Below are positions 50,211-59,565 of a stretch of 64,000 bases of DNA, piece by piece; the first letter of the stretch is position 1; every line of letters starts with the position of its first letter. The stretch comes from Pseudoflavonifractor sp. Marseille-P3106 (GTDB lineage Bacteria > Bacillota > Clostridia > Oscillospirales > Oscillospiraceae): the NCBI GenBank assembly GCA_900169975.1, contig LT827120.1, positions 1 to 64,000 of the forward strand, read 5' to 3'. Under the pieces are notes generated by a model. The model worked only from the letters and a program-made list of their open reading frames with translations, was not told the DNA's origin and did no database searches. A program made the translations under genes and the position numbers.

Positions 50211-50245
50211 GTCTTTCCTCCCTCTTTATCCGGCCGGAAGCGCCT

Positions 50246-50677
50246 TCAGCCCTCCCGCGCCAGAAAATAATCCATGGCGGCCTCGTAGCCGTACAGCCCC
50301 AGCCCGCAGATCTGACCCACGCAGGCGGGCGCGGTGACACTCTTGTGCCGGAACTCCTCCCGCTGGTGGATGTTGGAGATATGCACCTCCACGCAGGGAA
50401 CGCTCACCGCCTTGAGCGCATCCAGGATGGCCACGCTGTAATGGGTGTAGGCCCCCGGATTCATGATGATGGCGTCATAGACCCCGTCGGCGGCCTGGAT
50501 GGCATCCACGATGGCCCCCTCGTGGTTGGACTGGAAGCACTCCGCCGTGGCACCGCGGGCCTCGGCCCGCACCTTCAGCCGGGCGCAGAGACTTTCATAG
50601 TTCTCCTCCCCGTAGATCCCCGGCTCACGCCTGCCCAGCAGATTCAGGTTGGGCCCGTTGATGATGAGAAATTTCAT
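50246..50677 (-). CDS. aroQ: 3-dehydroquinate dehydratase, type II
   Basis: A 143-residue AroQ. NGPNLNLLGRREPGIYG (with the catalytic tyrosine), the loop arginine, and the HISNIHQREEFRHKS segment (catalytic histidine region) are present. It dehydrates 3-dehydroquinate. Start at 50677, overlapping the aroK stop as ATGA, 35 bases before the fusion gene. Confidence 0.96.
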   Translation of the reverse strand: MKFLIINGPNLNLLGRREPGIYGEENYESLCARLKVRAEARGATAECFQSNHEGAIVDAIQAADGVYDAIIMNPGAYTHYSVAILDALKAVSVPCVEVHISNIHQREEFRHKSVTAPACVGQICGLGLYGYEAAMDYFLAREG

Positions 50678-51165
50678 TCCAATCCCTCCAGCACTCTCGC
50701 CGCCGTGGAAATGGGCGAGGTAAAATCGGTGACTGTCACATCGGCCCACCGGCGGTAGGTCTCCTCCCGCCGGGCGGCCTTCGCCAGGAAGGCCTCTCTT
50801 CCCCCCCTGGCCAGCGGGCGGCCCTCCATGGACACATGGTCGTAGATCTCTCCGGCGTCCCGGTTCAGCCAGAACACCGTGCCGCTCTCCTTCAGAGGGG
50901 CCATGGCCGTCTCCCGCAGGGGCAGGCCGCCGCCGCAGGCGATGATCAGGCCGCTGCGCAGCGAAAGGCCCTGCGCCACTCCCACCTCGAGAGAGCGGAA
51001 GTAGTCCTCCCCCTGGGTGGCGAAGATCTCCTCCACGGTGAGGCCCTCCCGGGCCTCGATGAGCTTGTCGGTGTCCACCAGGGTCTTTTTCAGCCGCCCG
51101 GCCAGAAGCTGGCCCACGGTGGACTTGCCCGCGCCCATCATCCCGATCAAAACAATGTTTTTCAT
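50674..51165 (-). CDS. aroK: Shikimate kinase
   Basis: A 163-residue P-loop kinase, GMMGAGKST (9-17), DTDKLIE for shikimate binding, and GGGLPLR. It phosphorylates shikimate. The ATG at 51165 overlaps the pheA stop (ATGA) and has CAGGGGG upstream; it overlaps aroQ in the same way. All catalytic residues expected are present. Confidence 0.95.
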   Translation of the reverse strand: MKNIVLIGMMGAGKSTVGQLLAGRLKKTLVDTDKLIEAREGLTVEEIFATQGEDYFRSLEVGVAQGLSLRSGLIIACGGGLPLRETAMAPLKESGTVFWLNRDAGEIYDHVSMEGRPLARGGREAFLAKAARREETYRRWADVTVTDFTSPISTAARVLEGLE

Positions 51166-52319
51166 TCCTGATACCCCCTGAAATTGCCCAGCACCCGGAA
51201 GTCGGCGGAGAGCTGGCTCAGCTCGTGGAGCACCCCGTCCATCCCGGGAGCCAGCAGATCGCCGGAGCACTCCAGGAAGAACAGGTAGTCCCACCCCCGG
51301 TCCGGGATGGGCCGGGACTCGATCTTCAGCAGATTGAGGCCGTGGACGGCGAAGATGGTCAGGATCTCGTGGAGGGAGCCTGCCTGATGGGGCAGCGAAA
51401 AGAGGGCGGAGATCTTGTCTCTCCCCTCCCGCAGCTCGGGCACGGGGGACACCGCCACAAAGCGGGTGTGGTTGGCCGAGTTGTGGTTGATCCCCTCGGC
51501 CAGAACGTCCAGCCCGTAGAGCCGGGCGGCCCGCCGGGAGCAGATGGCCGCCGCCGTCCGGTCCCCGGTCTCCTTCACCTGCTTGGCCGACCCGGCGGTG
51601 TCCAGGGTGGGCACCCGCCGCCAGGCACGGTGGGCGTCCAAAAACCGGTCGCACTGCATCAGGCCCTGCTCATGGGAGTAAACGGTCCGGATCTCCTCCA
51701 GCCCCACACCGGGGAGCACCGCCAGGCAGTGCTCCACCTTGACCTGCCACTCCCCCACCAGGGAGAAGTCGTACTGGGCCAGCAGGTCATAGACCTGGCG
51801 GATGGAGCCGGTGGAGGAATTTTCAATGGGAAGCATGGCGTAGTCGGCCTCGCCGCCGGCCAGCGCACGGAACACGTCTCCGAACCAGGCCAGGCCCCGG
51901 GCGGACACGCCCTCTCCGAAAAATCCCGCGGCAGCCTCCTCGCTGTATGCCCCCGACTCACCCTGATAGACCACCCGGGGGTTCGCCACCGGCTCCCGGC
52001 GGCGCTCCAGCGCGCTGAGCCACCGGGCATAGCCCGCGTCCTCCGCCCCCTCCCGCACCAGGGCGCGCTGCTGGCGGCGGGAAATAGCCATGACGCTCTC
52101 GTAGAGGGCGGCCACGTCGGCCTTGGCGGCGGGGGTGTCGGCCAGGGCTGTCTTGGCGGCGATGACCTGCCGCTCCCGGGCGCTGTCCAGCACCGGGATG
52201 CCCCGCTCCTTTTTATACTCTCCCACTCGCCCGGTCACCGCCATCCGGCGAAGGAAGAGGGGAACCAGCTGGCCGTCGATCTCGTCGATCTCCCCGCGCA
52301 GCTCATCCAGTTGAGACAT
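51162..52319 (-). CDS. pheA: Bifunctional chorismate mutase / prephenate dehydratase (P-protein)
   Basis: A 385-residue P-protein. Residues 1 to about 90 are an AroQ-type chorismate mutase (DELRGEIDEID, FLRRM). The dehydratase domain starts at YQGESGAYSEEA, with the NHTRF motif; the C-terminal ACT domain (from about 300) contains KIESRPIPDRGWDY, the Phe-binding ESRP segment, so feedback inhibition by phenylalanine is expected. The ATG at 52319 has AAGGAG nine bases upstream. It makes phenylpyruvate for phenylalanine. Confidence 0.95.
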   Translation of the reverse strand: MSQLDELRGEIDEIDGQLVPLFLRRMAVTGRVGEYKKERGIPVLDSARERQVIAAKTALADTPAAKADVAALYESVMAISRRQQRALVREGAEDAGYARWLSALERRREPVANPRVVYQGESGAYSEEAAAGFFGEGVSARGLAWFGDVFRALAGGEADYAMLPIENSSTGSIRQVYDLLAQYDFSLVGEWQVKVEHCLAVLPGVGLEEIRTVYSHEQGLMQCDRFLDAHRAWRRVPTLDTAGSAKQVKETGDRTAAAICSRRAARLYGLDVLAEGINHNSANHTRFVAVSPVPELREGRDKISALFSLPHQAGSLHEILTIFAVHGLNLLKIESRPIPDRGWDYLFFLECSGDLLAPGMDGVLHELSQLSADFRVLGNFRGYQE

Positions 52320-52362
52320 GGGTATCCGCTCCTTTGTTTTCAAATCCTGCCCCAGAGGCAAT

Positions 52363-53406
52363 TCAAATCCCCAGCACCTCGCACGCCGCCAGGGCCGCCG
52401 CCGCCTCGATCACCGGCACCGCCCTCGGCACGATGCAGGGGTCGTGGCGGCCCTTGATCTCGATCTCCACTTCCTCCCCGGTGCGCAGGTCTACGCTCTC
52501 CTGGGGGAGAGAGATGGAGGGCGTGGGCCGCAGGGTCACCTCGAACACCACCGGCATCCCGTTGGTGATGCCGCCGTTGACTCCCCCGGCGTTGTTGGTC
52601 TTTGTGGCGATCTGCCCGTCCCGCGCCTCAAAGGGGTCGTTGGCCTCGGTGCCCTTAAGATAGGCGAAGGCCACTCCCGCGCCGAAGGCCACCGCCTTGA
52701 CGGCGGGGACGGCGAAGAGATATTGAGAAAAAATGCCCTCCACGTTGCAGCCAAAGTCGGGCTGGCCCAGTCCGGCGGGCAGGCCGGTGACGGCGCACTC
52801 AATCGAGCCGCCCACCGAATCCCGGCCCTCCTTGGCCTCCCGGATGGCCCGGCGCATCTCCTCCCCCTTTTCCTCGTCCAGCACGGGGAAGTCCTTTTCC
52901 GCCAGCGGGAAGAGTTCGGCGGGGTCATCGAAGGCAGAGTCGTTGACTCCGTAAATGGAGCTGATATGGGCCCCCACCCGGACGCCCCGCTGGGCCAGCA
53001 GCTGCTTGGCCACCGCCCCCGCCGCCACCAGCGGCGCGGTGAGCCGCCCGGAGAAGTGCCCTCCTCCCCGGTAGTCCAGGCAGCCCCGGCTGCGGACAAA
53101 TCCGGCGTAGTCCCCGTGGCTGGGCCGGGGGGTATAGCGCAGGGCCTCGTAGTCCCCGGAGTGCTGGTCACCGTTTTCGATGACCATGGCCAGCGGCGCG
53201 CCGGTGGTCTTGCCCTCAAAGACGCCGGAGAGGATCTTTACCTCGTCGGCCTCCTTCCGGGCAGTGGAAAACTCATTTTTCCCCGGGGCCCGGCGGCCCA
53301 TCTCCTTTTGCAGCCGGTCCAGATCCAGGCTCAGGCAGGAGGGCACCCCCTCCAGCACCACGCCGATGGCGGGGCCGTGGGATTCCCCGAAAATCGTATA
53401 TCTCAT
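52363..53406 (-). CDS. aroC: Chorismate synthase
   Basis: A 347-residue FMN-dependent enzyme that converts EPSP to chorismate. FGESHGPAIG near the N-terminus, the YRGGGHFSGR segment and NNAGGVNGGITNG are present. It starts 33 bases after aroA and is followed by pheA. AAGGAG precedes the start. The step lies directly after the broken aroA, which matters for the pathway. Confidence 0.96.
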   Translation of the reverse strand: MRYTIFGESHGPAIGVVLEGVPSCLSLDLDRLQKEMGRRAPGKNEFSTARKEADEVKILSGVFEGKTTGAPLAMVIENGDQHSGDYEALRYTPRPSHGDYAGFVRSRGCLDYRGGGHFSGRLTAPLVAAGAVAKQLLAQRGVRVGAHISSIYGVNDSAFDDPAELFPLAEKDFPVLDEEKGEEMRRAIREAKEGRDSVGGSIECAVTGLPAGLGQPDFGCNVEGIFSQYLFAVPAVKAVAFGAGVAFAYLKGTEANDPFEARDGQIATKTNNAGGVNGGITNGMPVVFEVTLRPTPSISLPQESVDLRTGEEVEIEIKGRHDPCIVPRAVPVIEAAAALAACEVLGI

Positions 53407-53439
53407 ACCGTCATTTCTCCTTCCGCGCAGGGCGTTTTT

Positions 53440-54692
53440 TCACACCCCGGCGAGCTTTCCGCCCAGGCGGGCATAGTCCTCCCAAAAGTCGGGGTAGGAT
53501 TTGCGGACGCTCTCCGCCCCGGTGAGGGTCACAGGCGCGGCGCACCGGGTGGCGGCCACGGCCGCCATCATGGCGATGCGATGGTCGTTGTGGCTGTCCG
53601 CAGTCCCGCCGGAGAGGGTCTCCACTCCGACAACGGTCAGGCTGTCCGGTCCCTCGGTCACCCGCGCCCCCAGGCGGTTCAGCTCCTCCCGGACGGCGGC
53701 GAGCCGGTCGCTCTCCTTGATGCGGAGCCGTCCGGCATTGACGATGCGGGTGATCTCCCCCGCCCGGAGGGCGGCGTGAACCGCCAGGGCGGGCACCAGG
53801 TCGGGGCACTGGGACACGTCCAGCTCCACCGTCCCGCCTCCCCGCAGCAGCTCTTCATAGGGGACGATCCGTCTGTCCCCCTGGGTCGAACGGGGATCCA
53901 TCCCGGTGACCTCCACCGGGTTGCCCAGCCCCCGGGCGGCATACCAGAACCCCGCCTGGGACCAGTCGGCCTCCACGGCGGCCTCCGCCGCGCGGTAGAC
54001 CTGCCCGCCGGGCACGTCCAGGGTGCGGTCGTCCCGCCACGCCGCCTTCACGCCGAACGCGGCCAACGCCTCCAGCGTCATGTCCACATAGTTCCGGGAT
54101 TCCAGCTCCGTGGTCAGCACGATGGCGGAATCCCCCTCCAGCAGCGGCAGAGCGCAGAGCAGGCCCGTGACAAACTGGGAGGACACGTCCCCGGGAAGGC
54201 GGTACTCCCCCGGAGACAGCAGCCCCCGGATCGTGAGCACCCCCTCCTTTTGCCCGTAAAAAATCCCCTTTTCCGCGAAGAGATCAAAGAAGGGTTTCTG
54301 GGGACGCTCCATCAGCCGCCCCCGCCCGGTAAAGATCAAGAACCGGTAAAGATCCCCCCGCCCCGTATCGCAAGGGCCACCGGGATCAAAAATCGGAGGG
54401 TGGAGCCCGACTCGCCGCAGTCCAGCCTGGGCAGCGCCAGCCGCCGGAGGGGGGACATGGCCCCCGCATCCAGCCCGGTCAGATGCAGCGTCCGCCCCGC
54501 CCTTCTGTACTCCGCCCCCAGCTCGGTCAGGCAGCGGAGGGTCGCCTCCATGTCCTGGGACTGGGCCACGTTGGTGAGCGTGCTCTCTCCCGCCGCCAGG
54601 GCGGCGGCGATGAGCACCCGGTGGGCCTGGGATTTGGAGGGGGGCGGGGTAATGGCCCCGGCAAGCCGGGCAGGGGTAATGGTAACGGTCAT
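53440..54692 (-). pseudogene. aroA: EPSP synthase, interrupted by a 17-bp insertion
   Basis: The N-terminal 118 residues (ATG 54692, AAGGAG before it; PSKSQAHR motif present) are cut off by a TGA at 54338. A second frame begins at a TTG at 54339 and continues 299 residues with the rest of the enzyme (GDVSSQF, SDRL, HNDHRIAMM, KSYPDFW), ending at 53440. At the junction CCGGTAAAGATC occurs twice (54326-54337, 54343-54354) with AAGAA between, a 17-bp unit; its removal restores one 411-codon frame. TGA and TTG overlap as TTGA, so limited reinitiation is possible. Confidence 0.85.
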
Positions 54693-54723
54693 GGGCGTTC
54701 TCCTTTGTTCCATGGTTTCAGCC

Positions 54724-55785
54724 TCACAGAAGCTCCAGCAGCGCGGCCTTGGGCATTTTGTGGGGGATGGCCCGCCCCAGTTCGGCCAGCAGGATGAGGG
54801 AGATGTCCTCCCCTTCTCCCTTTTTGTCCCGGCCGACGGCGGCGGCATAGTTGTCCCGGGCGCAGGGAATGGCGGTGGGCAGCCCGAGAGCGGCCAGCGC
54901 CTCCTCCACCTGTCCGGGCACCTCCGGAGGCGTGATCCCCAGGGTCACACCCACTCGACAGGCGGCAGCCATTCCTGCGGCCACCGCCTGGCCGTGGGTC
55001 CAGGTTTCGTAGTGTCCCGCCAGCTCATAGGCGTGGCCCAGGGTGTGTCCAAAGTTCAGGAGCATCCGTTCCCCGGTGTCCCGCTCGTCCGACTCCACCA
55101 CCTGCCGTTTGATGTCGCAGCAGGTGTACAAGACCGGCTCGATCTCTGCCATGATCTCCGCCCGGGACGGGCGGGCACGGAGGAAGTCAAAAAATTCCCG
55201 GTCCCGGATGCAGCCGTATTTGATGACCTCGGCCATGCCGTCGGCAAAGGTGGAGTCGGGCAGGGTGGCCAGCGTGTCGGTGTCCATGAGCACCAGCTTC
55301 GGCTGCCAGAAGGCCCCAGCCAGATTCTTCCCGGCCTTCAGATCCACCGCCACCTTGCCCCCAACGGAGGAATCCACCTGGGCCAGCAAGGTGGTGGGGA
55401 TCTGGATGAAGTCCACCCCCCGCAGCACGGTGGCGGCGGCGAAGCCGGCCAGATCCCCCACCACGCCGCCGCCCAGAGCGATCACGGCGTCGGTGCGGGT
55501 GAGTGGAACGTCCATCATCTGTTCCCACAGTTCAGAGAGCTGTCCGGCGCACTTGGAGCTCTCCCCGGCGGGGATGACGTGCCGGGCCACTTCAAACCCG
55601 GCCCCTGTCAGGCTCTCTTCCAGCTTTCGGGCGTAGAGGGGGGCGACATGGCTGTCCGTCACCAGAAAAAGCCGTCCGGCCCGGGGGCAGACCGCCCGGA
55701 CGGCGGCCCCGGCTCCGGCCAGCAGGCCGGAGCCGATGTGGATCTCATAGGAGCGGCGCTCCAGCGCCACTGTGAGGGTTTTCAT
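54724..55785 (-). CDS. aroB: 3-dehydroquinate synthase
   Basis: A 353-residue NAD- and zinc-dependent enzyme making the first carbocycle of the pathway. GGGVVGDLAGF (NAD loop), DSSVGGKVAVD and the LLNFGHTLGHAYE metal-site segment are all present. The ATG at 55785 has AAGGAG eight bases upstream. It lies 27 bases after aroF and 31 bases before aroA. Confidence 0.96.
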   Translation of the reverse strand: MKTLTVALERRSYEIHIGSGLLAGAGAAVRAVCPRAGRLFLVTDSHVAPLYARKLEESLTGAGFEVARHVIPAGESSKCAGQLSELWEQMMDVPLTRTDAVIALGGGVVGDLAGFAAATVLRGVDFIQIPTTLLAQVDSSVGGKVAVDLKAGKNLAGAFWQPKLVLMDTDTLATLPDSTFADGMAEVIKYGCIRDREFFDFLRARPSRAEIMAEIEPVLYTCCDIKRQVVESDERDTGERMLLNFGHTLGHAYELAGHYETWTHGQAVAAGMAAACRVGVTLGITPPEVPGQVEEALAALGLPTAIPCARDNYAAAVGRDKKGEGEDISLILLAELGRAIPHKMPKAALLELL

Positions 55786-55812
55786 GGGGAACACTCCTTT
55801 TTGCGAACCGGT

Positions 55813-56832
55813 TTATTTGATCAGGGTCTTCCCCACCATATCCACCAGTGCGGAGACCTTGCCCATCAGGCCGTCAAAGCGCTCTGGGGTCAGGGACTGC
55901 TGGCCGTCGCACTTGGCGTTGGCGGGGTCGTTGTGAACCTCGATGATGAGGCCGTCCGCCCCGGCGGCCACTGCCGCCAGCGCCAGCGGCTCCACCATCC
56001 AGTACATCCCGGCGGAGTGGGAGGGATCCACCACTACGGGCAGATGGCTCATCCGCTTCACGGCGGGGATGGCGGAGACGTCCAGGGTATTGCGGGTGTA
56101 GGTCTCAAAGGTGCGGATGCCCCGTTCGCAGAGGATGACGTTCTCATTGCCCTCGGCCATGATGTACTCGGCCGACATGATCCACTCCTCGTAGCTGTTG
56201 GCCAGCCCCCGCTTGAGGAGGATGGGCTTGGACATCTTGCCCACCTCCTTCAGGAGGTCAAAATTCTGCATGTTCCGTGCGCCGATCTGCACCACGTCCA
56301 CCTTGTCCTCGAAGAGCTGGCAGTACTTGGGGCTCATCAGCTCGGTAACCACGGGCAGACCGGTCTCCGCCTTGGCGGCCAGCAGCAGGTCCAGCCCCTC
56401 CGGCCCCATGCCCTGAAAGGAGTAGGGAGATGTGCGGGGCTTGAACGCGCCGCCCCGGAGCATGGCCGCGCCGGAGCGCTGGACGTCCCGGGCCACCTCG
56501 GCGATCTGCGCCTCGCTCTCCACAGAGCAGGGCCCGGCAATGACGGAGAAGCTGCCGCCGCCGATGCTGGCGCTCCCCACATGCACCACGGTATCCTCAG
56601 GGTGGAACTTGCGGTTGGCCTTTTTATAGGGTTCCTGCACCCGCATGACCCGCTCCACGTGCTCGTTGATGGCGATCTTGTCCATGTCCACGGCGGTGGT
56701 GTCCCCCACCAGGCCCAGGATGGTGCAGCCGATGCCGTTGGTGACCCCCACCTGAAGTCCCTGGAGCTGGAACCGGGCCACCAGCTTGTCGATCTCCCGC
56801 TGCTGTGTGCCCGGCTTCATCACTACTACCAT
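55813..56832 (-). CDS. aroF: 3-deoxy-7-phosphoheptulonate synthase
   Basis: A 339-residue type I-beta DAHP synthase, the entry enzyme. The catalytic barrel starts near SFSVIAGPCSVES and includes KPRTSPYSFQG, LKRG and DPSHS. The first 70 or so residues form a ferredoxin-like regulatory domain, so feedback control by an aromatic amino acid or prephenate is expected. It is the first structural gene, 31 bases after the leader terminator, with AAAGGAAG upstream. Confidence 0.95.
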   Translation of the reverse strand: MVVVMKPGTQQREIDKLVARFQLQGLQVGVTNGIGCTILGLVGDTTAVDMDKIAINEHVERVMRVQEPYKKANRKFHPEDTVVHVGSASIGGGSFSVIAGPCSVESEAQIAEVARDVQRSGAAMLRGGAFKPRTSPYSFQGMGPEGLDLLLAAKAETGLPVVTELMSPKYCQLFEDKVDVVQIGARNMQNFDLLKEVGKMSKPILLKRGLANSYEEWIMSAEYIMAEGNENVILCERGIRTFETYTRNTLDVSAIPAVKRMSHLPVVVDPSHSAGMYWMVEPLALAAVAAGADGLIIEVHNDPANAKCDGQQSLTPERFDGLMGKVSALVDMVGKTLIK

Positions 56833-56856
56833 ATTTCATCTTCCTTTCTCTTCCGC

Positions 56857-56897
56857 AAAAAAGGGGGCTCATTGATGATGAACATCAATGAGCCCCC
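56857..56897 (-). terminator. Attenuator terminator in the aro leader
   Basis: Perfect 15-bp stem (56863-56877 with 56883-56897, five-base loop) and six T residues on the minus strand (56862-56857), between the leader peptide and aroF. A second hairpin (56916-56938, nine pairs with one wobble) lies directly after the leader stop codon. Confidence 0.95.
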
Positions 56898-56940
56898 TCC
56901 AGAGTACGGGTATTCCTGTCCGCGGATCACGCGGGCAGCC

Positions 56941-57048
56941 TCATTTCGTCCATCCTTTTTTGCCCATGCCAAAATAGCCGGCGCCCATAAATCGAGCCCA
57001 GCCAAAGGAGGTAAAAAAGGATGCAGTTGTGAGGGCGGATCGGTTCAT
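56941..57048 (-). CDS. Aromatic-rich leader peptide of the aro operon
   Basis: A 35-codon frame with five Phe (11, 12, 15, 20, 26), two Trp (17, 33) and one Tyr (25): the middle reads SFFTSFGWARF then GYFG. A GAGG lies six bases before the ATG. It stands about 30 bases after the promoter and 43 bases before a strong terminator, the geometry of ribosome-mediated attenuation. When aromatic aminoacyl-tRNAs are scarce, ribosomes should stall here and prevent termination. The antiterminator pairing was not identified by eye. Confidence 0.8.
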   Translation of the reverse strand: MNRSALTTASFFTSFGWARFMGAGYFGMGKKGWTK

Positions 57049-57081
57049 GTCTGGACCTCACTCTTCGGAAATGTTAGAACT

Positions 57082-57110
57082 ATTATATACCCCACTGAAA
57101 AAAAAGGCAA
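57082..57110 (-). promoter_or_regulatory. Promoter of the aro operon
   Basis: Minus-strand TTGCCT (57110-57105), a 17-base spacer with a T8 tract, TATAAT (57087-57082). Transcripts would start near 57075 and first encode the leader peptide. Confidence 0.8.
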
Positions 57111-57127
57111 CAAAAAGTTTCTCACAG

Positions 57128-57154
57128 GCCGGAGCGCAGGCTGCGCTCCGGCCT
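57128..57154 (-). terminator. Terminator of proS
   Basis: GGCCGGAGCGCA / TGCGCTCCGGCC, perfect over 12 pairs with a three-base loop, then TGTGAGAAACTTTTTG on the minus strand. Confidence 0.8.
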
Positions 57155-57169
57155 TCAGACGGCACGGTT

Positions 57170-58609
57170 TTAGTACGCCACGCCCCAGTAGATCATGTGC
57201 TTGGCGGGCTTTCCGCAGATGGGGCAGACCTCCCCCAGCTGCTCCTGCTCCAGCGGCATGCAGCGGGAGGACATCCCCGCCTCGTCCTTCATCCTGAGCT
57301 CGCACTCCAGATCGCCGCACCACATGGTCTTGATAAAGCCGCCCTTCTCCTGCTGGATGGCCTTGGCCTCCTCCAGGGAGAAGGCGGGATAGGTGTTCTC
57401 CTCCCGGTTCTTGAGGGCCTTGGCGTAAAGCCCGTCATGGATGGCGTCCAGCAGTCCGGCCACCGTCTCCTCAATGCCGTCCAGAGAGACAAAACTCTTC
57501 TCGCCGGAATCCCGGCGCACCAGCACACATTGGTTCTTCTCCATGTCCTTGGGGCCCAGCTCCAGCCGGAGAGGCACGCCCTTCATTTCGTACTCGGCAA
57601 ACTTCCAGCCGGGGGACTGGTCGGAGTCGTCCATCTTCACCCGGAAGCCCGCCTTCCGGAGCCGCTCCATCACGGCCCGGTTGGCCTCGACGACACCCTC
57701 CTTGTGCTGGGCCACGGGGATGATGATCACCTGAGTGGGGGCGATGCGGGGGGGCAGCACCAGGCCGTTGTTGTCGCCGTGGGTCATGATGATGCCGCCG
57801 ATGAGCCGGGTGGACACGCCCCAGGAGGTCTGATGGGGATAATGGGGCTGGTTGTCCCTGCCGGTGAAGGTAATGTCGAAGGCCTTGGCAAAGCCGTCCC
57901 CGAAGTAGTGGGAGGTTCCCGCCTGGAGGGCCTTTTTATCGTGCATCATGCACTCCACGGTATAGGTCTCCTCCGCGCCGTTGAACTTCTCCTTGTCGGT
58001 CTTGCGGCCCTTGACCACGGGCATGGCCAGCACGTTCTCGCAGAAGTCGGCGTAGATGTTCAGCATCTGCATGGTCTCTTCCCGGGCCTCTTCGGCGGTG
58101 GCGTGCATGGTGTGGCCCTCCTGCCACAGGAACTCCCGGTGGCGGAGGAAGGGGCGGGAGGTCTTTTCCCAGCGGAGCACGGAGCACCACTGATTGTACT
58201 TTTTGGGCAGGTCCCGCCAGGAGTGGATGATGTGGGAGTAATGCTCGCAGAACAGGGTCTCGGAGGTGGGGCGGACGCAAAGCCGGTCCTCCAGCTTGTC
58301 GTCGCCTCCCATGGTCACCCAGGCACACTCGGGGGCGAAGCCCTCCACATGGTCCCGCTCCTTCTGGAGCAGGCTCTCGGGAATGAGCACAGGGAGATAG
58401 ACGTTTTCATGGCCGGTCCGCTTGAACTCCGCGTCCAGGCCGTGCTGGATATTCTCCCAAATGGCGTAGCCGTAGGGGCGGTAAATGAACATGCCCTTGA
58501 CGCTGGTGTAGTCGATGAGCTCCGCCTTCCGGCAGACGTCGGTGAACCACTGGGCGAAGTCCACCTCCATATCGGTGATCTGCTCCACCTGTTTCTTATC
58601 CTGTGCCAT
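57170..58609 (-). CDS. proS: Prolyl-tRNA synthetase, short (type 3) form
   Basis: A 479-residue class II synthetase without the bacterial-type editing insertion; the length and the zinc-like C-terminal [21 protein letters not shown] fit the short type found in clostridia and archaea. Motif 2 lies in [23 protein letters not shown] and motif 3 in [16 protein letters not shown]. It charges tRNA-Pro. It is transcribed from its own promoter, not with the aro operon. Confidence 0.96.
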   Translation of the reverse strand: MAQDKKQVEQITDMEVDFAQWFTDVCRKAELIDYTSVKGMFIYRPYGYAIWENIQHGLDAEFKRTGHENVYLPVLIPESLLQKERDHVEGFAPECAWVTMGGDDKLEDRLCVRPTSETLFCEHYSHIIHSWRDLPKKYNQWCSVLRWEKTSRPFLRHREFLWQEGHTMHATAEEAREETMQMLNIYADFCENVLAMPVVKGRKTDKEKFNGAEETYTVECMMHDKKALQAGTSHYFGDGFAKAFDITFTGRDNQPHYPHQTSWGVSTRLIGGIIMTHGDNNGLVLPPRIAPTQVIIIPVAQHKEGVVEANRAVMERLRKAGFRVKMDDSDQSPGWKFAEYEMKGVPLRLELGPKDMEKNQCVLVRRDSGEKSFVSLDGIEETVAGLLDAIHDGLYAKALKNREENTYPAFSLEEAKAIQQEKGGFIKTMWCGDLECELRMKDEAGMSSRCMPLEQEQLGEVCPICGKPAKHMIYWGVAY

Positions 58610-58644
58610 CGTTTCTCCATCCTTTATCGGTAAAAATCGTTTCC

Positions 58645-58673
58645 ATTTTATGCGGAATGTATGGGAAAGTCAA
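58645..58673 (-). promoter_or_regulatory. Promoter of proS
   Basis: Minus-strand TTGACT (58673-58668), 17 bases, TAAAAT (58650-58645). Only about 30 bases of leader, no T-box motif seen. Confidence 0.75.
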
Positions 58674-58694
58674 GAGCCCCGGAGGGGATTGCAC

Positions 58695-59537
58695 TCACCG
58701 GCGGGCAAACCGTTCGATCCTCTCCCCCTGGTCGTAGCCCATCCGGTAGAGCCGCTGAATGGCCGCCTTGTCCCGGGTGAGGGTGGACATACCGGAGATG
58801 TCGGCGGGGGCCACCAGAAGGGCCTTCCCCTCCTCCTCCAGCTTCTTCACCGCCGCCACATCCTGATTATAGCGGATATACCGGCGCTTGAGGGCGGCGT
58901 AGGCGTTGGGCCAGCGGCGCAGGCTCCGCTCCATCACTTTGGCGTGCTCCAAAGGCGGGCGGACAAAATCGGCCGGGCGGGTCAGCAGCACCACCACCCG
59001 GTCGCAGCCCTGCTCGAAGGCGCGGCGGTAGGGCACCGGGTCAGCCACGCCGCCGTCAAAGCCGGGGCGGCCGTGGACCGGGTAGGGCCGGCAGGCCCCG
59101 GGGACGGCGCAGGACGCCTTGATGACCGAAAAATCCCCCTGGGCCAGCTCCGCCTTGTCAAAGTAGAGCGGCTGGCCGGTGGCGGCGTCGGTGACCACCG
59201 CCTCGTACCGGGCGGGATTTGCGTTGAAGGCCTCCAGATCCACCGGGTCCTCCCCGCCGGGGCCGGAGAGCGTGGTGTAGACGTAGTCCAGGTCGATATA
59301 GGAGCCCCCGCGCAGGAAATTGCCCGCCGACATATACCGGCTGCGGAAGGCGTACTCCGTGTAAAACCTCTGGTTCCGCCCCCGCTGCCCCGCCAGATAG
59401 GTGACCATGTTGGCGCTCCCCGCCGACACACCCAGCAGATAGCCGAAGGGCTGGACCTTCCGGTCCAGAAAATAGTCGTAAACTCCGGCGGTGAAGGCCC
59501 CTCTCAGTCCGCCGCCCACGTCGATGATCCCAAGCAA
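58695..59537 (-). CDS. Patatin-like phospholipase family protein
   Basis: A 280-residue protein with a patatin catalytic dyad: oxyanion loop GGGLRG (8-13), nucleophile S38 in GVSAG and D161 in FDGGVADP. These are lipid acyl hydrolases; the Ypto/RssA-like small bacterial forms act in the cytoplasm. The start is TTG at 59537 with GAGGCGA upstream; this matches the conserved N-terminus. No signal peptide. Biological substrate not known. Confidence 0.85.
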   Translation of the reverse strand: MLGIIDVGGGLRGAFTAGVYDYFLDRKVQPFGYLLGVSAGSANMVTYLAGQRGRNQRFYTEYAFRSRYMSAGNFLRGGSYIDLDYVYTTLSGPGGEDPVDLEAFNANPARYEAVVTDAATGQPLYFDKAELAQGDFSVIKASCAVPGACRPYPVHGRPGFDGGVADPVPYRRAFEQGCDRVVVLLTRPADFVRPPLEHAKVMERSLRRWPNAYAALKRRYIRYNQDVAAVKKLEEEGKALLVAPADISGMSTLTRDKAAIQRLYRMGYDQGERIERFARR

Positions 59538-59565
59538 GTGACGTTTCGCCTCTTTCTATTCCTAC

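Noticed and set aside
54336-54338. The TGA in aroA as a selenocysteine codon
   Set aside because: The homologous sequence resumes in a different frame and a duplicated 12-mer explains the event; readthrough would give an unrelated short tail.
56833-57075. T-box riboswitch upstream of aroF
   Set aside because: No GGGTGG-ACCGCG type antiterminator motif; the aromatic-rich frame explains the leader better.
52318-57297. A 1659-codon open frame on the plus strand opposite the aro operon
   Set aside because: It is antisense to recognised enzymes for its whole length and arises from high GC; no start context or domain.
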